A stretch of 64,000 nucleotides of DNA from Pseudanabaena sp. ABRG5-3 (GCF_003967015.1 NZ_AP017560.1:3594048-3658047), one strand, 5' to 3'; shown: positions 45,401-55,034, counted from the first letter of the stretch. Program-made: numbers and translations. The notes: generated from the sequence alone by a model not told the origin.

Positions 45401-45474
45401 AGAAGCAATTTCCCTGACGAACTAGCCGTAACAATGTGGCACACTGACAAGTGTATTTCATGATTTGCTTCTCC

Positions 45475-46626
45475 ATGCTGCACAACCCTGCCAGATTTAA
45501 GCCTAGTTCCATCGAAAATGACTCGGATAATGAAGAAGAATTAGAATTTTACGATTTTAATGAACCTGAACCGGGGAGTCCACCGGGAACGCTAATCATT
45601 GGTGAAGATGCCAGTATTCCCAATATTTTTCTGATTGATTACCATGCCGAAGAAGCGATCGGCGTGCAATTAGCAACCCCTGAAGAATGTTTCCCCTACC
45701 TCGATAGTCAATCGGTCTCATGGGTAGATGTGCAGGGGTTAGGTTCGGAAGATGTCTTAAAACGACTAGGCAAAGTGTTTAGCCTCCATGAGCTAGTACT
45801 TGAAGATATCGTCAATATTCCCCAAAGACCGAAGGTTGAAAGCTTCGAGGATCAAGAACTAATCATCTTACATATGGTGACGAGTCGTGAAGATGGTCGG
45901 GGTTTTTATGATGAGCAGGTAAGTTTGATCTTAGGAAAAAACTATGTACTGACGGTGCAAGAAGAACCTGAAAATGATGTGTTTGAGCCAATTCGCCAAC
46001 GGATTCACCGCAATCGTGGCGTAATTCGATCACAGAAGTCCGACTACCTTGCCTATACTCTCATCGATGCGATCGTCGATGGTTTTTTCCCTGTGTTAGA
46101 GGACTATGGTGAGCGTCTCGAAGATTTGCAAGATGAAGTAGTAGAAAAGCCCACTCGTCAAACCCTTGAAAAAATTCATAAAATCAAGCGCGAGCTTTTG
46201 CTCCTACGCCGAGCCATCTGGCCGCAACGGGATGCGATTAACTCTTTAATTCGTGAAGAAAGTCCTTTAATTGATCGCGAAGTAAGGGTTTACTTGCGGG
46301 ACTGTTATGACCATACAGTACAGGTAATCGATATGGTCGAGACATACCGTGAACTTGCCGCTAATTTAATGGATATTTATCTGTCGTCACTCAGTAACAG
46401 CACCAATGAGGTCATGCGTTTTTTGACCGTGATTTCCACTTTGTTTATTCCCCTTACCTTTGTCGCAGGTGTGTATGGCATGAATTTTGAGACAAGCTTG
46501 GCAGGAAATATGCCTGAGCTAAAAATGGAATATGGCTATGTTTACTGTTGGCTAGGAATGCTAGCGATCTCTGGAGGCTTATTATTTTTCTTTTGGAAAA
46601 AAGGTTGGCTATCTGGCCCCAAATAA
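45475..46626 (+). CDS. corA: CorA-family divalent cation transporter
   Basis: 383 aa from ATG 45475; in-frame GTG 45451 and ATG 45460 are alternatives and none has a strong ribosome site. The N-terminal cytoplasmic domain (SVSWVDVQGLGSEDVLKRLG, LHELVLEDIVNIPQRPK) leads to long helices and two C-terminal membrane segments, with the selectivity signature YGMNF just after the first (TVISTLFIPLTFVAGVYGMNFE). It transports Mg2+, and in some members Co2+ or Ni2+. It lies near the cobalt block, but CorA is a housekeeping gene and need not be related. Confidence 0.95.
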   Translation: MLHNPARFKPSSIENDSDNEEELEFYDFNEPEPGSPPGTLIIGEDASIPNIFLIDYHAEEAIGVQLATPEECFPYLDSQSVSWVDVQGLGSEDVLKRLGKVFSLHELVLEDIVNIPQRPKVESFEDQELIILHMVTSREDGRGFYDEQVSLILGKNYVLTVQEEPENDVFEPIRQRIHRNRGVIRSQKSDYLAYTLIDAIVDGFFPVLEDYGERLEDLQDEVVEKPTRQTLEKIHKIKRELLLLRRAIWPQRDAINSLIREESPLIDREVRVYLRDCYDHTVQVIDMVETYRELAANLMDIYLSSLSNSTNEVMRFLTVISTLFIPLTFVAGVYGMNFETSLAGNMPELKMEYGYVYCWLGMLAISGGLLFFFWKKGWLSGPK

Positions 46627-46632
46627 ATGTCT

Positions 46633-46758
46633 GAATCACGGATTATACAGATTAAGAAACCCCACATATTTTAGATTTGCAAATAAGAAAAGAAATAAAT
46701 TTACGGGGCAGATCAATTAAAATCCGTGAAATCAAATAATCCGTTTAATCCGTGATCT
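46633..46758. repeat. REP-like inverted repeat between corA and rsmE
   Basis: ATCACGGATTATACAGATTA at 46634 and, inverted, TAATCCGTTTAATCCGTGAT at about 46736-46755 match at 18 of 20 positions. A further ATCCGTGAAATC lies between them. The motif ATCCGTG / CACGGAT is reused three times in about 125 bp. Confidence 0.65.
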
Positions 46759-46761
46759 TGA

Positions 46762-47562
46762 ATGGTGTTAATCAAAAAAAAACGTAGATTACAAAGATTA
46801 TCTTTACAGGCTTACCAAGTCGCTTCAGATTTACAAATCAACAGCGCGATCGCCTTAACATCTGAACAAAGACATTATTTATGTAATGTGTTGCGTCTAG
46901 ACATAGGCGCGGAATTTATTGCCCTCGACCGCCAAGGGGGCTGGTGGCTAGCGAAGTTATCTAGTGAGGCGGATAATGCCCAAATCATCGACAAATTAGA
47001 AAATAATTCCGAGTTAGATACCCAAATTACTCTTGGTGTGGCGATGCCCAAAGGTAGCAATATCGAATCAGTAATTCGCCAATCTACGGAATTAGGCGTG
47101 CGCCAAATAGTGCCATTATTTAGCGATCGCACGGTTATCAAATCAGGCACAGAAATCGGTAATCAAAAACGCGATCGCTGGCAACGCATTGCTGAAGAAG
47201 CCGCCGAGCTTTCCCTGCGTACCTATGTCCCTGAAATTAATGCACCACAATCCTTCAAGTCATGGCTAGGCGATCTTGCCCAAAATTCTGCACAAATTCA
47301 TAAATATATTTGTGTAACCCACCCTGATGCGACACATTTACTGACTAGCTTGCAAAGTGCATATTACGCTTTACCTATGGGAGAGCAACTTACTCAAATT
47401 ATGATTGCTACGGGTTGCGAGGGAGGGTGGACTACCAGAGAAGAAGAAATGGCGATCGCCTCAGGATTTATACCTGTATCTCTAGGCGATCGGGTATTAT
47501 CTGCCATCACAGCCCCAGTGGTAGCATTGTCCATAGTTAGTGCATTTTTAGATACAAAATAA
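46762..47562 (+). CDS. rsmE: 16S rRNA (uracil-1498-N3)-methyltransferase
   Basis: 266 aa. It has the RsmE layout: N-terminal PUA-like part (LTSEQRHYLCNVLRLDIGAEFIALD) and C-terminal SPOUT knot with MPKGSNIESVIRQSTELGVRQIVPLFSDRTVI, RIAEEAAELSLRTYVPEI and MIATGCEGGWTTREEEMA...LGDRVLSAITAPV. It methylates U1498 in 16S rRNA. A hairpin terminator follows. Confidence 0.94.
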   Translation: MVLIKKKRRLQRLSLQAYQVASDLQINSAIALTSEQRHYLCNVLRLDIGAEFIALDRQGGWWLAKLSSEADNAQIIDKLENNSELDTQITLGVAMPKGSNIESVIRQSTELGVRQIVPLFSDRTVIKSGTEIGNQKRDRWQRIAEEAAELSLRTYVPEINAPQSFKSWLGDLAQNSAQIHKYICVTHPDATHLLTSLQSAYYALPMGEQLTQIMIATGCEGGWTTREEEMAIASGFIPVSLGDRVLSAITAPVVALSIVSAFLDTK

Positions 47563-47601
47563 GTAAGGATTGGCGGCGCGAAGCGCCGCCAATCCTTACT
47601 T
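47561..47601. terminator. 19-bp perfect hairpin after rsmE
   Basis: Arms 47561-47579 and 47583-47601, loop GAA, overlapping the last base pairs of the rsmE stop. GC-rich centre GGCGGCGC/GCGCCGCC, then TTACTTTAAT. Confidence 0.8.
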
Positions 47602-47626
47602 TAATCCTTGGAGATAGAGACAATTT

Positions 47627-48073
47627 ATGATCGCCAACCAACAGCAAACAGTGCAACATATGGTGCAGCAAACGATTGCCCTGCGTACCAATGGTAAAAA
47701 ACTGCACAATATCACCCGTCAAGTAGAAGCCATACTCTTTCAATCGGGTATAAAAATGGGACTATGTAATGTCTTTGTGCGGCATACATCGGCAAGCTTG
47801 ATCATTCAAGAAAATGCCGACCCCGATGTATTGGCAGATTTAGAAACATTTTTTAGCAAACTCATTCCTGAAGAGGCAAGTCAATATCGCCATATTTCTG
47901 AGGGAGTAGACGATATGCCATCCCATATTCGCAGTGCCCTTACTAAAACATCGGAAACAATTCCGATCGCTAATGGTAAACTTGCCCTCGGCACTTGGCA
48001 AGGAATCTTTGTTTGGGAGCATCGCAATTTGGGACATACCCGTGAAGTGTTGGTACATATTACAGGATGTTAA
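47627..48073 (+). CDS. YjbQ/UPF0047 family protein (secondary thiamine-phosphate synthase type)
   Basis: 148 aa. The family core is clear: CNVFVRHTSASLIIQENADPDVLADLETFF, YRHISEGVDDMPSHIRSAL and LALGTWQGIFVWEHRNLGHTREVLVHI. Three histidines and acidic residues line a metal-bearing active site. Some members show weak thiamine-phosphate synthase activity in E. coli; the physiological role is uncertain. Start ATG 47627 has GGAG upstream at a long spacing. Confidence 0.92.
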   Translation: MIANQQQTVQHMVQQTIALRTNGKKLHNITRQVEAILFQSGIKMGLCNVFVRHTSASLIIQENADPDVLADLETFFSKLIPEEASQYRHISEGVDDMPSHIRSALTKTSETIPIANGKLALGTWQGIFVWEHRNLGHTREVLVHITGC

Positions 48074-48113
48074 AACAGGGTGCTAAATCAGGATATTTAA
48101 AATAGGAGCCTAG

Positions 48114-49457
48114 ATGAAGTCCGCAAAAAAGCCACCAGCCAGCCGATATCGCCCAGCAACTAAACAGAGAAAGTGGCTGCGGGGATTTCAGTGGTTTTTA
48201 CCAGGACTCTTAGTCAAGAGATGGTTGCTAGTCAGCATTATTGGCATTGTCTTAATCGTGCTGGGAATCGCAATTTCGGCAAGACTGACCCCGATTTTAT
48301 TTCTATCGCGTCTCATCGGGAATACGATCGACCTTTTGGTGGCGATCTTGCCCCGCAATTTCAGTGGTCCGCTTGCCTTAGCCATTGGGCTTGGTCTTCT
48401 CTGGCTAGGACAAAAACGCGCCCTTGGTTCGATTACTCAAGTTTTGATGCCCGATCAAGATAAAGAACTGTTGGAATTACTAGTTTCTCACCGCAAGCTC
48501 AATCGCGGGCCCAAAATTGTCACCGTTGGTGGTGGCACAGGCATGTCGAATTTGTTACGAGGTCTGAAGCAATATAGCGCCAATATTACGGCGATCGTCA
48601 CAGTTGCCGATGACGGTGGTTCTTCTGGTCGCTTACGGCGCGAGCATGGCGTTTTACCTCCAGGGGATATTCGCAACTGCCTCGCAGCCCTGGCCGATGA
48701 AGAAAAATTAGTCACCGAACTATTTCAATATCGATTTAAAACTGGTGAAGGTCTAACAGGACATAGCTTTGGTAATTTGTTCCTGACCGCGATGAGTGAA
48801 GTCACGGGTGATCTCGAAAAGGCGATCGCGGCAAGTTCTCAGGTATTAGCCGTGCGTGGACGAGTATTACCTGCAACCCTTGAGCATATGGTGCTATGGG
48901 CAGAACTTGAAGATGGACGATATGTTGAAGGGGAGTCAAATATTCCTGAAGCTAAGGGTAAGATTAAACATATTGGGTGCAAACCCAGTAATCCGCAGGG
49001 ACTACCTCAAGCTATTGAGGATATTAACGAAGCCGATTTGATTGTGATTGGACCTGGTAGCTTATATACCAGTATTATTCCCAACCTGCTCGTACCTGAG
49101 ATTCTCCAAGCATTGATCAATCGCAATGTGCCATCGATCTATCTTTGTAATATCATGAGTCAAGTAGGTGAAACCGATGGCTATGCTGTGTCTGATTACG
49201 TGCGAGTTTTAGACGAGTTAGCAGGGGTGAGATTATTTGATGTAGTTTTAGTTCAAAAGAACCCACCTTCTGAGCGATCGCTACAGCACTATGCCTCTTT
49301 CGGGTCTTATTTGACACCTCTAGATCGTGAAAATCTCGCCAAAATGGGCTGTCCTGTTTTAATTGCCAATATTATGCGGGAAAAGGCTAATGGGACAGTC
49401 TGTCATGATTCAGATAAACTTGCAGGGGTATTAATGCGTTGGTATAACCGTCAGTAA
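48114..49457 (+). CDS. yvcK: YvcK/CofD-like gluconeogenesis factor family
   Basis: 447 aa. Two N-terminal membrane helices (about 32-60 and 75-100) precede a CofD-like Rossmann domain with [62 protein letters not shown] and [14 protein letters not shown]. YvcK binds UDP-sugars and affects carbon flux and cell-wall synthesis in Bacillus. The membrane-anchored form is common in cyanobacteria. Confidence 0.93.
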   Translation: MKSAKKPPASRYRPATKQRKWLRGFQWFLPGLLVKRWLLVSIIGIVLIVLGIAISARLTPILFLSRLIGNTIDLLVAILPRNFSGPLALAIGLGLLWLGQKRALGSITQVLMPDQDKELLELLVSHRKLNRGPKIVTVGGGTGMSNLLRGLKQYSANITAIVTVADDGGSSGRLRREHGVLPPGDIRNCLAALADEEKLVTELFQYRFKTGEGLTGHSFGNLFLTAMSEVTGDLEKAIAASSQVLAVRGRVLPATLEHMVLWAELEDGRYVEGESNIPEAKGKIKHIGCKPSNPQGLPQAIEDINEADLIVIGPGSLYTSIIPNLLVPEILQALINRNVPSIYLCNIMSQVGETDGYAVSDYVRVLDELAGVRLFDVVLVQKNPPSERSLQHYASFGSYLTPLDRENLAKMGCPVLIANIMREKANGTVCHDSDKLAGVLMRWYNRQ

Positions 49458-49594
49458 TCTTTAGTTTTTACGTTGCCCCATGCTAATGTAAAAATTAAAG
49501 TTCAGCCTAGATAAGATTTTATAGTTTTTAATTTGGCTAGATAAATTAAAAACAAGCCTAGACCTCAAGCTCAAAACGCCAGATAAAATCATCA

Positions 49595-50065
49595 GTGTTA
49601 CAGCATTACCATATCCGAGTTAACAGTGATATTTATGCCCTTTCAAACTTGCAAGGGTGGTTTCTTCAATTCCAAAAATTATTGCCCAAACCTGTTTGGA
49701 TGCAGTGCAATCTCGTTTTAGTTGAGGTATTTACGAATGTGGTTTCCTATGCCCATGAGGGTTTGTCTGAGGAAACTCCAGTTGATATTGAGTTAGCAAT
49801 CAATGCAACCGAAAAATTTTTAGAATTGAAAATTTGGGACTATGGAGAACCATTTGACCTACTAGCCGAAATTGACAGGCTCTCCAGAGAAGCTCATAAG
49901 AATAAGGACTTTGAAAATATTGACGATATTCCTACAGGTGGTAGAGGTTTGATCATCGCCAAAACCATCGCTGACAATATCCGATATGAGACTTCTAGCG
50001 ATGGTCGTAATTGTTTTGTAATGACAAAAAGTTTTGCAAACTTTACCCAAAACATACCAAATTGA
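49595..50065 (+). CDS. RsbW-like anti-sigma factor / HATPase
   Basis: 156 aa from a GTG. GHKL ATP-binding motifs are visible: VLVEVFTNVVSYAHEG (N box), KIWDYGEPFD (G1) and IPTGGRGLIIAKTIADNIRYE (G2). Such stand-alone kinases of the SpoIIAB/RsbW type sequester sigma factors or phosphorylate STAS anti-anti-sigma proteins. No STAS or PP2C partner is adjacent here. Confidence 0.88.
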   Translation: MLQHYHIRVNSDIYALSNLQGWFLQFQKLLPKPVWMQCNLVLVEVFTNVVSYAHEGLSEETPVDIELAINATEKFLELKIWDYGEPFDLLAEIDRLSREAHKNKDFENIDDIPTGGRGLIIAKTIADNIRYETSSDGRNCFVMTKSFANFTQNIPN

Positions 50066-50073
50066 TATTTAGT

Positions 50074-50174
50074 AAGTAGCTTAGGCATAATTAAAAAATA
50101 GAGCCAAAAGCTGTAGCGCACACTGCATGTGCGCTACAGCTTTTTGGTTTTTATATTTAATTGCGCCCAGCTAA
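50074..50174. repeat. Palindromic-core repeat, copy 4
   Basis: AAGTAGCTTAGGCATAATT, AGAGCC, an imperfect palindromic core (GCTGTAGCGCAC / GTGCGCTACAGC) and GGTTTTTATATTTAATTG then CGCCCAGCTAATT. Same frame as the copy at 45299, with AAAAGCTGT instead of AAAACCTGT in the core. It lies after the anti-sigma gene. Confidence 0.85.
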
Positions 50175-50210
50175 TTATTGTGCTTTTAGTATTGTAATTT
50201 GATACAGTTT

Positions 50211-50414
50211 TTAACGCCTTAGCCATAAAACGAAAGCAAATAGACCTACAGGTATTGTAATTGCGGCATAGGCGATCGCACTCATTACGTCGTTGGTGAG
50301 ACCATTTAACAATGACCAATTAGGGACAATATATTTAATTACAGCCGAAATGATTAACGAGTAAGTCAGTAGTTTGGCAACAAATAGAAACTGAGAAAAT
50401 ATTTTTACAGACAT
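50211..50414 (-). CDS. Small conserved membrane protein
   Basis: 67 aa with two predicted helices (FVAKLLTYSLIISAVIKYIV and AIAYAAITIPVGLFAFVLWL) and a terminal LRR. It lacks a good ribosome site but lies 47 bp downstream of the PBP1A stop on the same strand. Unknown function; moderate certainty that it is translated. Confidence 0.6.
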   Translation of the reverse strand: MSVKIFSQFLFVAKLLTYSLIISAVIKYIVPNWSLLNGLTNDVMSAIAYAAITIPVGLFAFVLWLRR

Positions 50415-50426
50415 AACATTTAAAGT

Positions 50427-50453
50427 TAATAAGGGCGCTATGCGCCCTTATTA
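50427..50453. terminator. Hairpin after the PBP1A gene
   Basis: 12-bp perfect stem TAATAAGGGCGC, loop TAT, just after the PBP1A stop on the minus strand and before the small membrane protein gene. Confidence 0.72.
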
Positions 50454-50461
50454 GAGTTAAT

Positions 50462-52393
50462 TTAATTTTTCTTTTTACCGCCTTCTTTTTCCTGAATCTC
50501 GGCGGGTACGGGGAACTGCTCAATGGGTTGACCCGCTAAAGCTCTTTCCATAAATTTGCGCCAAATTGGTGTGACATAGACACCCCCCGTCACACCATTT
50601 GCCATCGGTGAATAGTCATCATTACCGATCCAAATAGCGACTGCTAGCTGTGGTACATAGCCCACAAACCAAGCATCACGGAAATCTGAAGTTGTCCCTG
50701 TTTTGCCTGCAACGGGGCGACCTTCACTTAATTGCGCCTCAGTTGCCGTACCATTGGTTACAACACCACGCAAAGCATCGGTTAAATAAGAAACGGCGAT
50801 CGGATCGAGAATTAACTCAGGCTTAGGAGTGTTATCTAAAACTAGATTTCCGTTGCGATCGGTGACACGGGCAATTAATGTCGTTTTAGATTTATAGCCG
50901 CCACTGGCAAATACTGCATAGGCTCCCGCCACTTCCATTGGTGTGACATCGGCTGCACCGAGGGGCAAAGAAACTACAGGTTTCATCGGGCTATTAATAC
51001 CCAGTTTGCGACAGATAGCAATTACATTTTCATTACCCACCTCTAGCCCTAACTTCAATGCAGGAATATTCCGAGAAACTGCGATCGCTTGGCGAATACT
51101 GATTGCTCCTGAGAACTTGTTGTCGTAGTTACGAGGTACATAGGGTTCATCACCATCAGGAATTGACATCGGACTATCATCAATTACTGACTCTGGAGTG
51201 TAGTTACCCGTAGCAAAGGCGGCATAGTAGACAAAGGGTTTAAAGGATGAACCCAACTGTCTTCTTGCTAAGACTGCACGGTTATATTGATTTTTATCAA
51301 AATCACCCACACCGCCGACCAAGGCTTTGACGAACCCAGTACGGGGATCAACGGCAACTAAGGCTAATTGATCGGCATAGGCTCCACGATTAACTAAATC
51401 AGCATGTCCTTCGGCAGCGACCTCTTCAGCAATGCGCTGTAGCTTTAAATCAATGGTTGTCTGGACACGCAACCCACCCTGTAAAACAACATCCTTACCA
51501 AATTTTTCTTCTAACTCAGCAGTCACAGCCTGAGACACATAGGGTACACGGCTTGCTTCGTAGGAAATACCTTGCTTACGGATCACAATCTTTTGAGCTT
51601 TGGCAGCTTTAATTTCGGCAGGCGTTGCCCAGTTAAGTTCTGCAAGGCGATCTAGTACTAAACCTTGGCGTTTTTTCGCTTCCGCAAAATTATCGACAGG
51701 ATTGAATACTGAAGGTGCTTGAATTGTCCCAGCAAGCATCGCGGCTTCAGCCAGAGTCAAGTCAGCCGCCGATTTCCCAAAATAGTTCTGAGATGCGGTT
51801 TCTGCCCCATTAGTATTTTTTCCCCAAAATACTTGGTTAAGGTACATCTCAAGGATCTGCTCCTTAGTAAAAACCTGCTCTACCCGCATGGCTAAAACGG
51901 CTTCCGCAACCTTACGGTTCAGACTCCGCTCATTCGATAAAAATAAATTCTTGACTAACTGTTGGGTCAGTGTCGATCCCCCCTCAACGGTTCCGCCTGC
52001 ATTAAAGTTAGCTAAAATGGCGCGACCAATACCACTGGGATCAATGCCTTTGTGGGTGTAGAAGTAGGCATCTTCCATAGCAAGAACTGATCGCTTTAAA
52101 TGTGGTGAAATGCGATCGAGAGTAACGACTTCGCGGTTAACATCTCCATGTAACCGAGCGATCAACTCACCATTAATGTCATAAATATAGGTAGTTTCAA
52201 CGGGAACATAGCCCTTGAGGACTCTGACATCAGGCAGATCACGAAAGCTGAGGGCTAAGCCCACAAGTCCACCTGCCACTGCTGCACCACCAATCATGAT
52301 AATGCCTAGCAATGTGCCACCAACAGCTTTGAGAGTGCCTTTTAAAATACTGCCAGTCAGAGAACCAGAACGCTCTACACTATTCGATGCCAC
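50462..52393 (-). CDS. Class A penicillin-binding protein (PBP1A type)
   Basis: 643 aa. One N-terminal helix (about 22-50) is followed by a glycosyltransferase family 51 domain with LAMEDAYFYTHKGIDPSGIGRAI, GGSTLTQQLVKNLFLS and RSLNRKVAEAVLAMRVE. The transpeptidase domain carries the active serine in LGSSFKPFVYY, the SRN motif in AVSRNIPA and KTGTT. It polymerises and cross-links peptidoglycan in the periplasm. Lys-rich C-terminus (KEGGKKKN). Confidence 0.95.
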   Translation of the reverse strand: MASNSVERSGSLTGSILKGTLKAVGGTLLGIIMIGGAAVAGGLVGLALSFRDLPDVRVLKGYVPVETTYIYDINGELIARLHGDVNREVVTLDRISPHLKRSVLAMEDAYFYTHKGIDPSGIGRAILANFNAGGTVEGGSTLTQQLVKNLFLSNERSLNRKVAEAVLAMRVEQVFTKEQILEMYLNQVFWGKNTNGAETASQNYFGKSAADLTLAEAAMLAGTIQAPSVFNPVDNFAEAKKRQGLVLDRLAELNWATPAEIKAAKAQKIVIRKQGISYEASRVPYVSQAVTAELEEKFGKDVVLQGGLRVQTTIDLKLQRIAEEVAAEGHADLVNRGAYADQLALVAVDPRTGFVKALVGGVGDFDKNQYNRAVLARRQLGSSFKPFVYYAAFATGNYTPESVIDDSPMSIPDGDEPYVPRNYDNKFSGAISIRQAIAVSRNIPALKLGLEVGNENVIAICRKLGINSPMKPVVSLPLGAADVTPMEVAGAYAVFASGGYKSKTTLIARVTDRNGNLVLDNTPKPELILDPIAVSYLTDALRGVVTNGTATEAQLSEGRPVAGKTGTTSDFRDAWFVGYVPQLAVAIWIGNDDYSPMANGVTGGVYVTPIWRKFMERALAGQPIEQFPVPAEIQEKEGGKKKN

Positions 52394-52477
52394 AGCAATC
52401 TACCCTTTGTAACTCATGAGTAATCTTACTGCATTAAGAAGTATTTCGAGCGTCTGAGTAAAAAAACTACTCCTAAA

Positions 52478-52522
52478 TGGTTTGTGTAGACGCACCCCGA
52501 AGGGGTGCGTCTACACAAACCA
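52478..52522. terminator. 21-bp perfect hairpin after hisE
   Basis: Arms 52478-52498 and 52502-52522 with loop GAA, directly after the hisE stop on the minus strand. Confidence 0.8.
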
Positions 52523-52533
52523 CAAAAAGAAAT

Positions 52534-52812
52534 TTAGCGACGTTGAGCTAGCTTGTCATACACCAATTGCAGATCGACGCGATGGTGAGCTAGTGCCACA
52601 AGGGTGTGGTAAAACAAATCGGCAACTTCACTAGCGATCGCATCAGGATCATCATCCTTACAAGCCATAACTACTTCTGCCGATTCTTCGCCAATTTTTT
52701 TCAGAATCTTGTTATCTCCTCCCGCAAATAGTTTGCAAGTATAGGAGCTTTCTTGGGGATGCTCACGGCGATCGACAATTACCGTAAATAATTCTGATAG
52801 AGGATCATTCAT
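52534..52812 (-). CDS. hisE: Phosphoribosyl-ATP pyrophosphatase
   Basis: 92 aa from ATG 52812 (MNDPLSELFTVI). HisE family motifs are visible: KILKKIGEESAEVVMACKD (metal-binding Glu residues) and IASEVADLFYHTLVAL. It performs the second step of histidine synthesis, PR-ATP to PR-AMP. Many cyanobacteria have a fused HisIE; here it stands alone and no hisI lies next to it. Confidence 0.94.
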   Translation of the reverse strand: MNDPLSELFTVIVDRREHPQESSYTCKLFAGGDNKILKKIGEESAEVVMACKDDDPDAIASEVADLFYHTLVALAHHRVDLQLVYDKLAQRR

Positions 52813-52874
52813 AAAATCAAAATACTTATACAAAATAATTGTGAAGCACTTCGCACCTCACAATACTTAAATAA

Positions 52875-52934
52875 TAAAGGCACGCATAGCGTGCCTTTAC
52901 TGAGTTTGAATGTCTTGCTTGGCAAGACATTCAA
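52875..52934 (-). terminator. Two consecutive hairpins after rplL
   Basis: TAAAGGCACGC/GCGTGCCTTTA (52875-52899, loop ATA) and TTGAATGTCTTGC/GCAAGACATTCAA (52906-52934, loop TTG) follow the rplL stop. The double structure suits the end of a highly transcribed ribosomal operon. Confidence 0.8.
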
Positions 52935-52956
52935 CAAAACTAAGTTTTGCCAACAA

Positions 52957-53349
52957 TTACTTGATGGAAACCTTACCACCAGCTTCTTCGATTTGCTTCT
53001 TAGCAGCTTCAGCATCAGCCTTAGGTAGACCTTCCTTGATGGTCTTAGGAGTAGACTCAACCATGTCCTTGGCATCCTTAAGACCCAAACCAGTGATTTC
53101 ACGAACGATCTTCAGAACAGCGATCTTCTTATCAGCAGGAACTTCGTCAAGTACCAAGTCGAAGGAGGTCTTTTCTTCAACTTCTTCAGCAGCAGCAGCG
53201 CCACCGCCAGCAGCAGCAACTACTACACCACCAACAGGAGCAGCAGCCGAAACACCGAAGGTTTCTTCGATCGCTTTAACCAATTCAGAAGCTTCAAGAA
53301 GGCTCAAAGTCTTTAGTTCTTCAATAATGCTGTCGATTTTTGCGGACAT
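52957..53349 (-). CDS. rplL: 50S ribosomal protein L7/L12
   Basis: 130 aa. N-terminal dimerisation part ([22 protein letters not shown]), Ala/Gly-rich hinge ([22 protein letters not shown]) and C-terminal factor-binding domain ([34 protein letters not shown]). It forms the ribosomal stalk with L10 encoded upstream. The rplJ-rplL gap contains inverted TTAGCTATTAGC-type repeats (53401-53475). Confidence 0.98.
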   Translation of the reverse strand: MSAKIDSIIEELKTLSLLEASELVKAIEETFGVSAAAPVGGVVVAAAGGGAAAAEEVEEKTSFDLVLDEVPADKKIAVLKIVREITGLGLKDAKDMVESTPKTIKEGLPKADAEAAKKQIEEAGGKVSIK

Positions 53350-53479
53350 AGGTTTTCTCTTTAGTTGATTAGATAGATTGTTAGATTTGGTTGCTTTGGG
53401 CTGTTAGCTGTTAGCTATTAGCCTTTAGCTTTTTATAGAAGTCAAGCTAATAGCTAAACGCTAATAGCTAAAGACCTCA

Positions 53480-54007
53480 TTAAGCAGCTTCTTTTTCGGA
53501 AACAGCTTTGATAGCGCGTCCAAGAGATTGGGGAACCTCTTTGATACCGATTGCAATCTTGGCAGTGACGGCATTGATTGCGCCAGCGATTTGTGAGATG
53601 AGTACTTCCTTAGAAGGTAGATCGGCGATCGCTTGTAAGTCTTTAGCACTTAAAGCGCGACCTTCTAAGACACCGCCACGAAGTTCGGTTTTCTTAGATT
53701 CCTTAAGGAAAGCTTGGTATGCCTTAACAGCACCACCAATGTCATCCTTCACAAATAGACAAGCAGAGGGGCCAACTAGAAACTTTTCTAGAGGTTGCCA
53801 TTCAGGAGTACCTGAAATCGCTTGCTTGAGCAGAGTATTCTTAGTTGTTCTGCACACCGTACCAGTTGGACGGAGTGAGCGGCGGAGCTTCGTAATTTCA
53901 GCTACCGACAATGTTGCATAGTCAATTACGATTACCAGCTTAGTTCCGTCAAACTCTTGGCTGATTTCATTAACTAGCGCTTTTTTTTGTTCTAGGGTCT
54001 TACCCAT
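53480..54007 (-). CDS. rplJ: 50S ribosomal protein L10
   Basis: 175 aa. MGKTLEQKKALVNEI, then VIVIDYATLSVAEITKLRRSLR, TVCRTTKNTLLKQAI and LVGPSACLFV are typical. The C-terminus binds L7/L12 dimers. A long leader upstream (54008-54320) carries an attenuator-like structure. A ribosome site AAGGAGGTGCAAAATACATG precedes the start. Confidence 0.98.
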   Translation of the reverse strand: MGKTLEQKKALVNEISQEFDGTKLVIVIDYATLSVAEITKLRRSLRPTGTVCRTTKNTLLKQAISGTPEWQPLEKFLVGPSACLFVKDDIGGAVKAYQAFLKESKKTELRGGVLEGRALSAKDLQAIADLPSKEVLISQIAGAINAVTAKIAIGIKEVPQSLGRAIKAVSEKEAA

Positions 54008-54035
54008 GTATTTTGCACCTCCTTATGGTTTAGAT

Positions 54036-54070
54036 TTAGGCAAACTTTTACTTCGTAAAAGTTTGCCTAA
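54036..54070 (-). repeat. Hairpin just upstream of rplJ
   Basis: 16-bp stem TTAGGCAAACTTTTAC / GTAAAAGTTTGCCTAA with loop TTC, between the leader terminator and the rplJ ribosome site. Confidence 0.7.
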
Positions 54071-54094
54071 TCTGATGAATCTTTAAAAGTCATT

Positions 54095-54250
54095 AAAAAA
54101 GCCTCGTCTTTTCGCAGACCGAGGCTCAAAAGCTATTCCAGTTTGGAATTTCTTTCAAATCACCTCGGCAGGAAATTAAGCCATTAGCGCCTGCTGTCTA
54201 TGGAGCTATTTAGTTGTCGAAATTTCTTTCTAGGCTGATTACAACGATTA
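54095..54250 (-). promoter_or_regulatory. L10-leader-like attenuator of rplJL
   Basis: On the minus strand, a GC hairpin GCCTCG...CGAGGC (54101-54127 in plus coordinates) followed by six T residues looks like an intrinsic terminator before rplJ. Upstream, CCGAGG (54163-54168) can pair with the 5' arm CCTCGG (54119-54124), giving an alternative antiterminator fold. A further hairpin ATTCCA-TGGAAT (54135-54149) and a CAGG/CCTG stem lie in the same leader. L10(L12)4 binding to such leaders is the known feedback mechanism in bacteria; the cyanobacterial instance here is inferred from position and fold. Confidence 0.72.
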
Positions 54251-54320
54251 GACTTGGTTTTTTGTAAACTTCTTTTCCTAAGGAAAAGAAGTTTATTTTG
54301 AATGACTTTGAAAGGCTTTA

Positions 54321-55034
54321 TTATGCTTCGGCAAGCTTAAGATCGCGCAATGCAGGAACATCAACTTCGATTGAAGGTCCCATTGTTGCCGATACATAGA
54401 GCGATCGCCAGTAGCGACCCTTTGCACCAGAAGGACGATTACGATCAATCGTTTCTTGTAGAGCCTTCAGGTTTAGCAATAGATCTTCTGCGGTGAAAGC
54501 AGCCTTGCCAAACTGAATGTGGACGATACCTGTACGGTCAGCACGGAATTCTAGCTTACCAGCTTTGAACTCATTAATTGCGCCACCGAGATCAGTAGTT
54601 ACCGTACCACCTTTAGGCGAAGGCATCAATCCTCTAGGACCAAGCAATTTACCAAGCTTAGCTACTTGAGGCATCATATCAGGTGTCGCAATCAGCAGGT
54701 CGAAGTCCATTCTACCCTTGCTGATTTCATCGATTAATTCTTCAGATCCCGCGATATCTGCACCAGCAGCAGTTGCTTCAGCAACTTTTTCGCCACGGGC
54801 AATAACTGCTACACGGATTGTTTGCCCTGTACCCTTCGGTAAAGTCACCGTAGTACGCAATTGTTGGTCAGCGTACTTAGGATCAATACCAAGTCTTACG
54901 TGGGCTTCTACGGACTCAGGAAACTTGGCAGTTGCGGTTGCCTTGACAAGTTCCAAGGCTTCAATAGGTGCGTAGGGACGCTCTTCTACTTTGCTTCGAG
55001 CTTCCTTGAGACGCTTTGATACTTTTTTAGTCAT
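54321..55034 (-). CDS. rplA: 50S ribosomal protein L1
   Basis: 237 aa. [72 protein letters not shown] and GPSIEVDV identify L1. It contributes to the L1 stalk and is a translational repressor of its own operon in many bacteria. Confidence 0.98.
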   Translation of the reverse strand: MTKKVSKRLKEARSKVEERPYAPIEALELVKATATAKFPESVEAHVRLGIDPKYADQQLRTTVTLPKGTGQTIRVAVIARGEKVAEATAAGADIAGSEELIDEISKGRMDFDLLIATPDMMPQVAKLGKLLGPRGLMPSPKGGTVTTDLGGAINEFKAGKLEFRADRTGIVHIQFGKAAFTAEDLLLNLKALQETIDRNRPSGAKGRYWRSLYVSATMGPSIEVDVPALRDLKLAEA

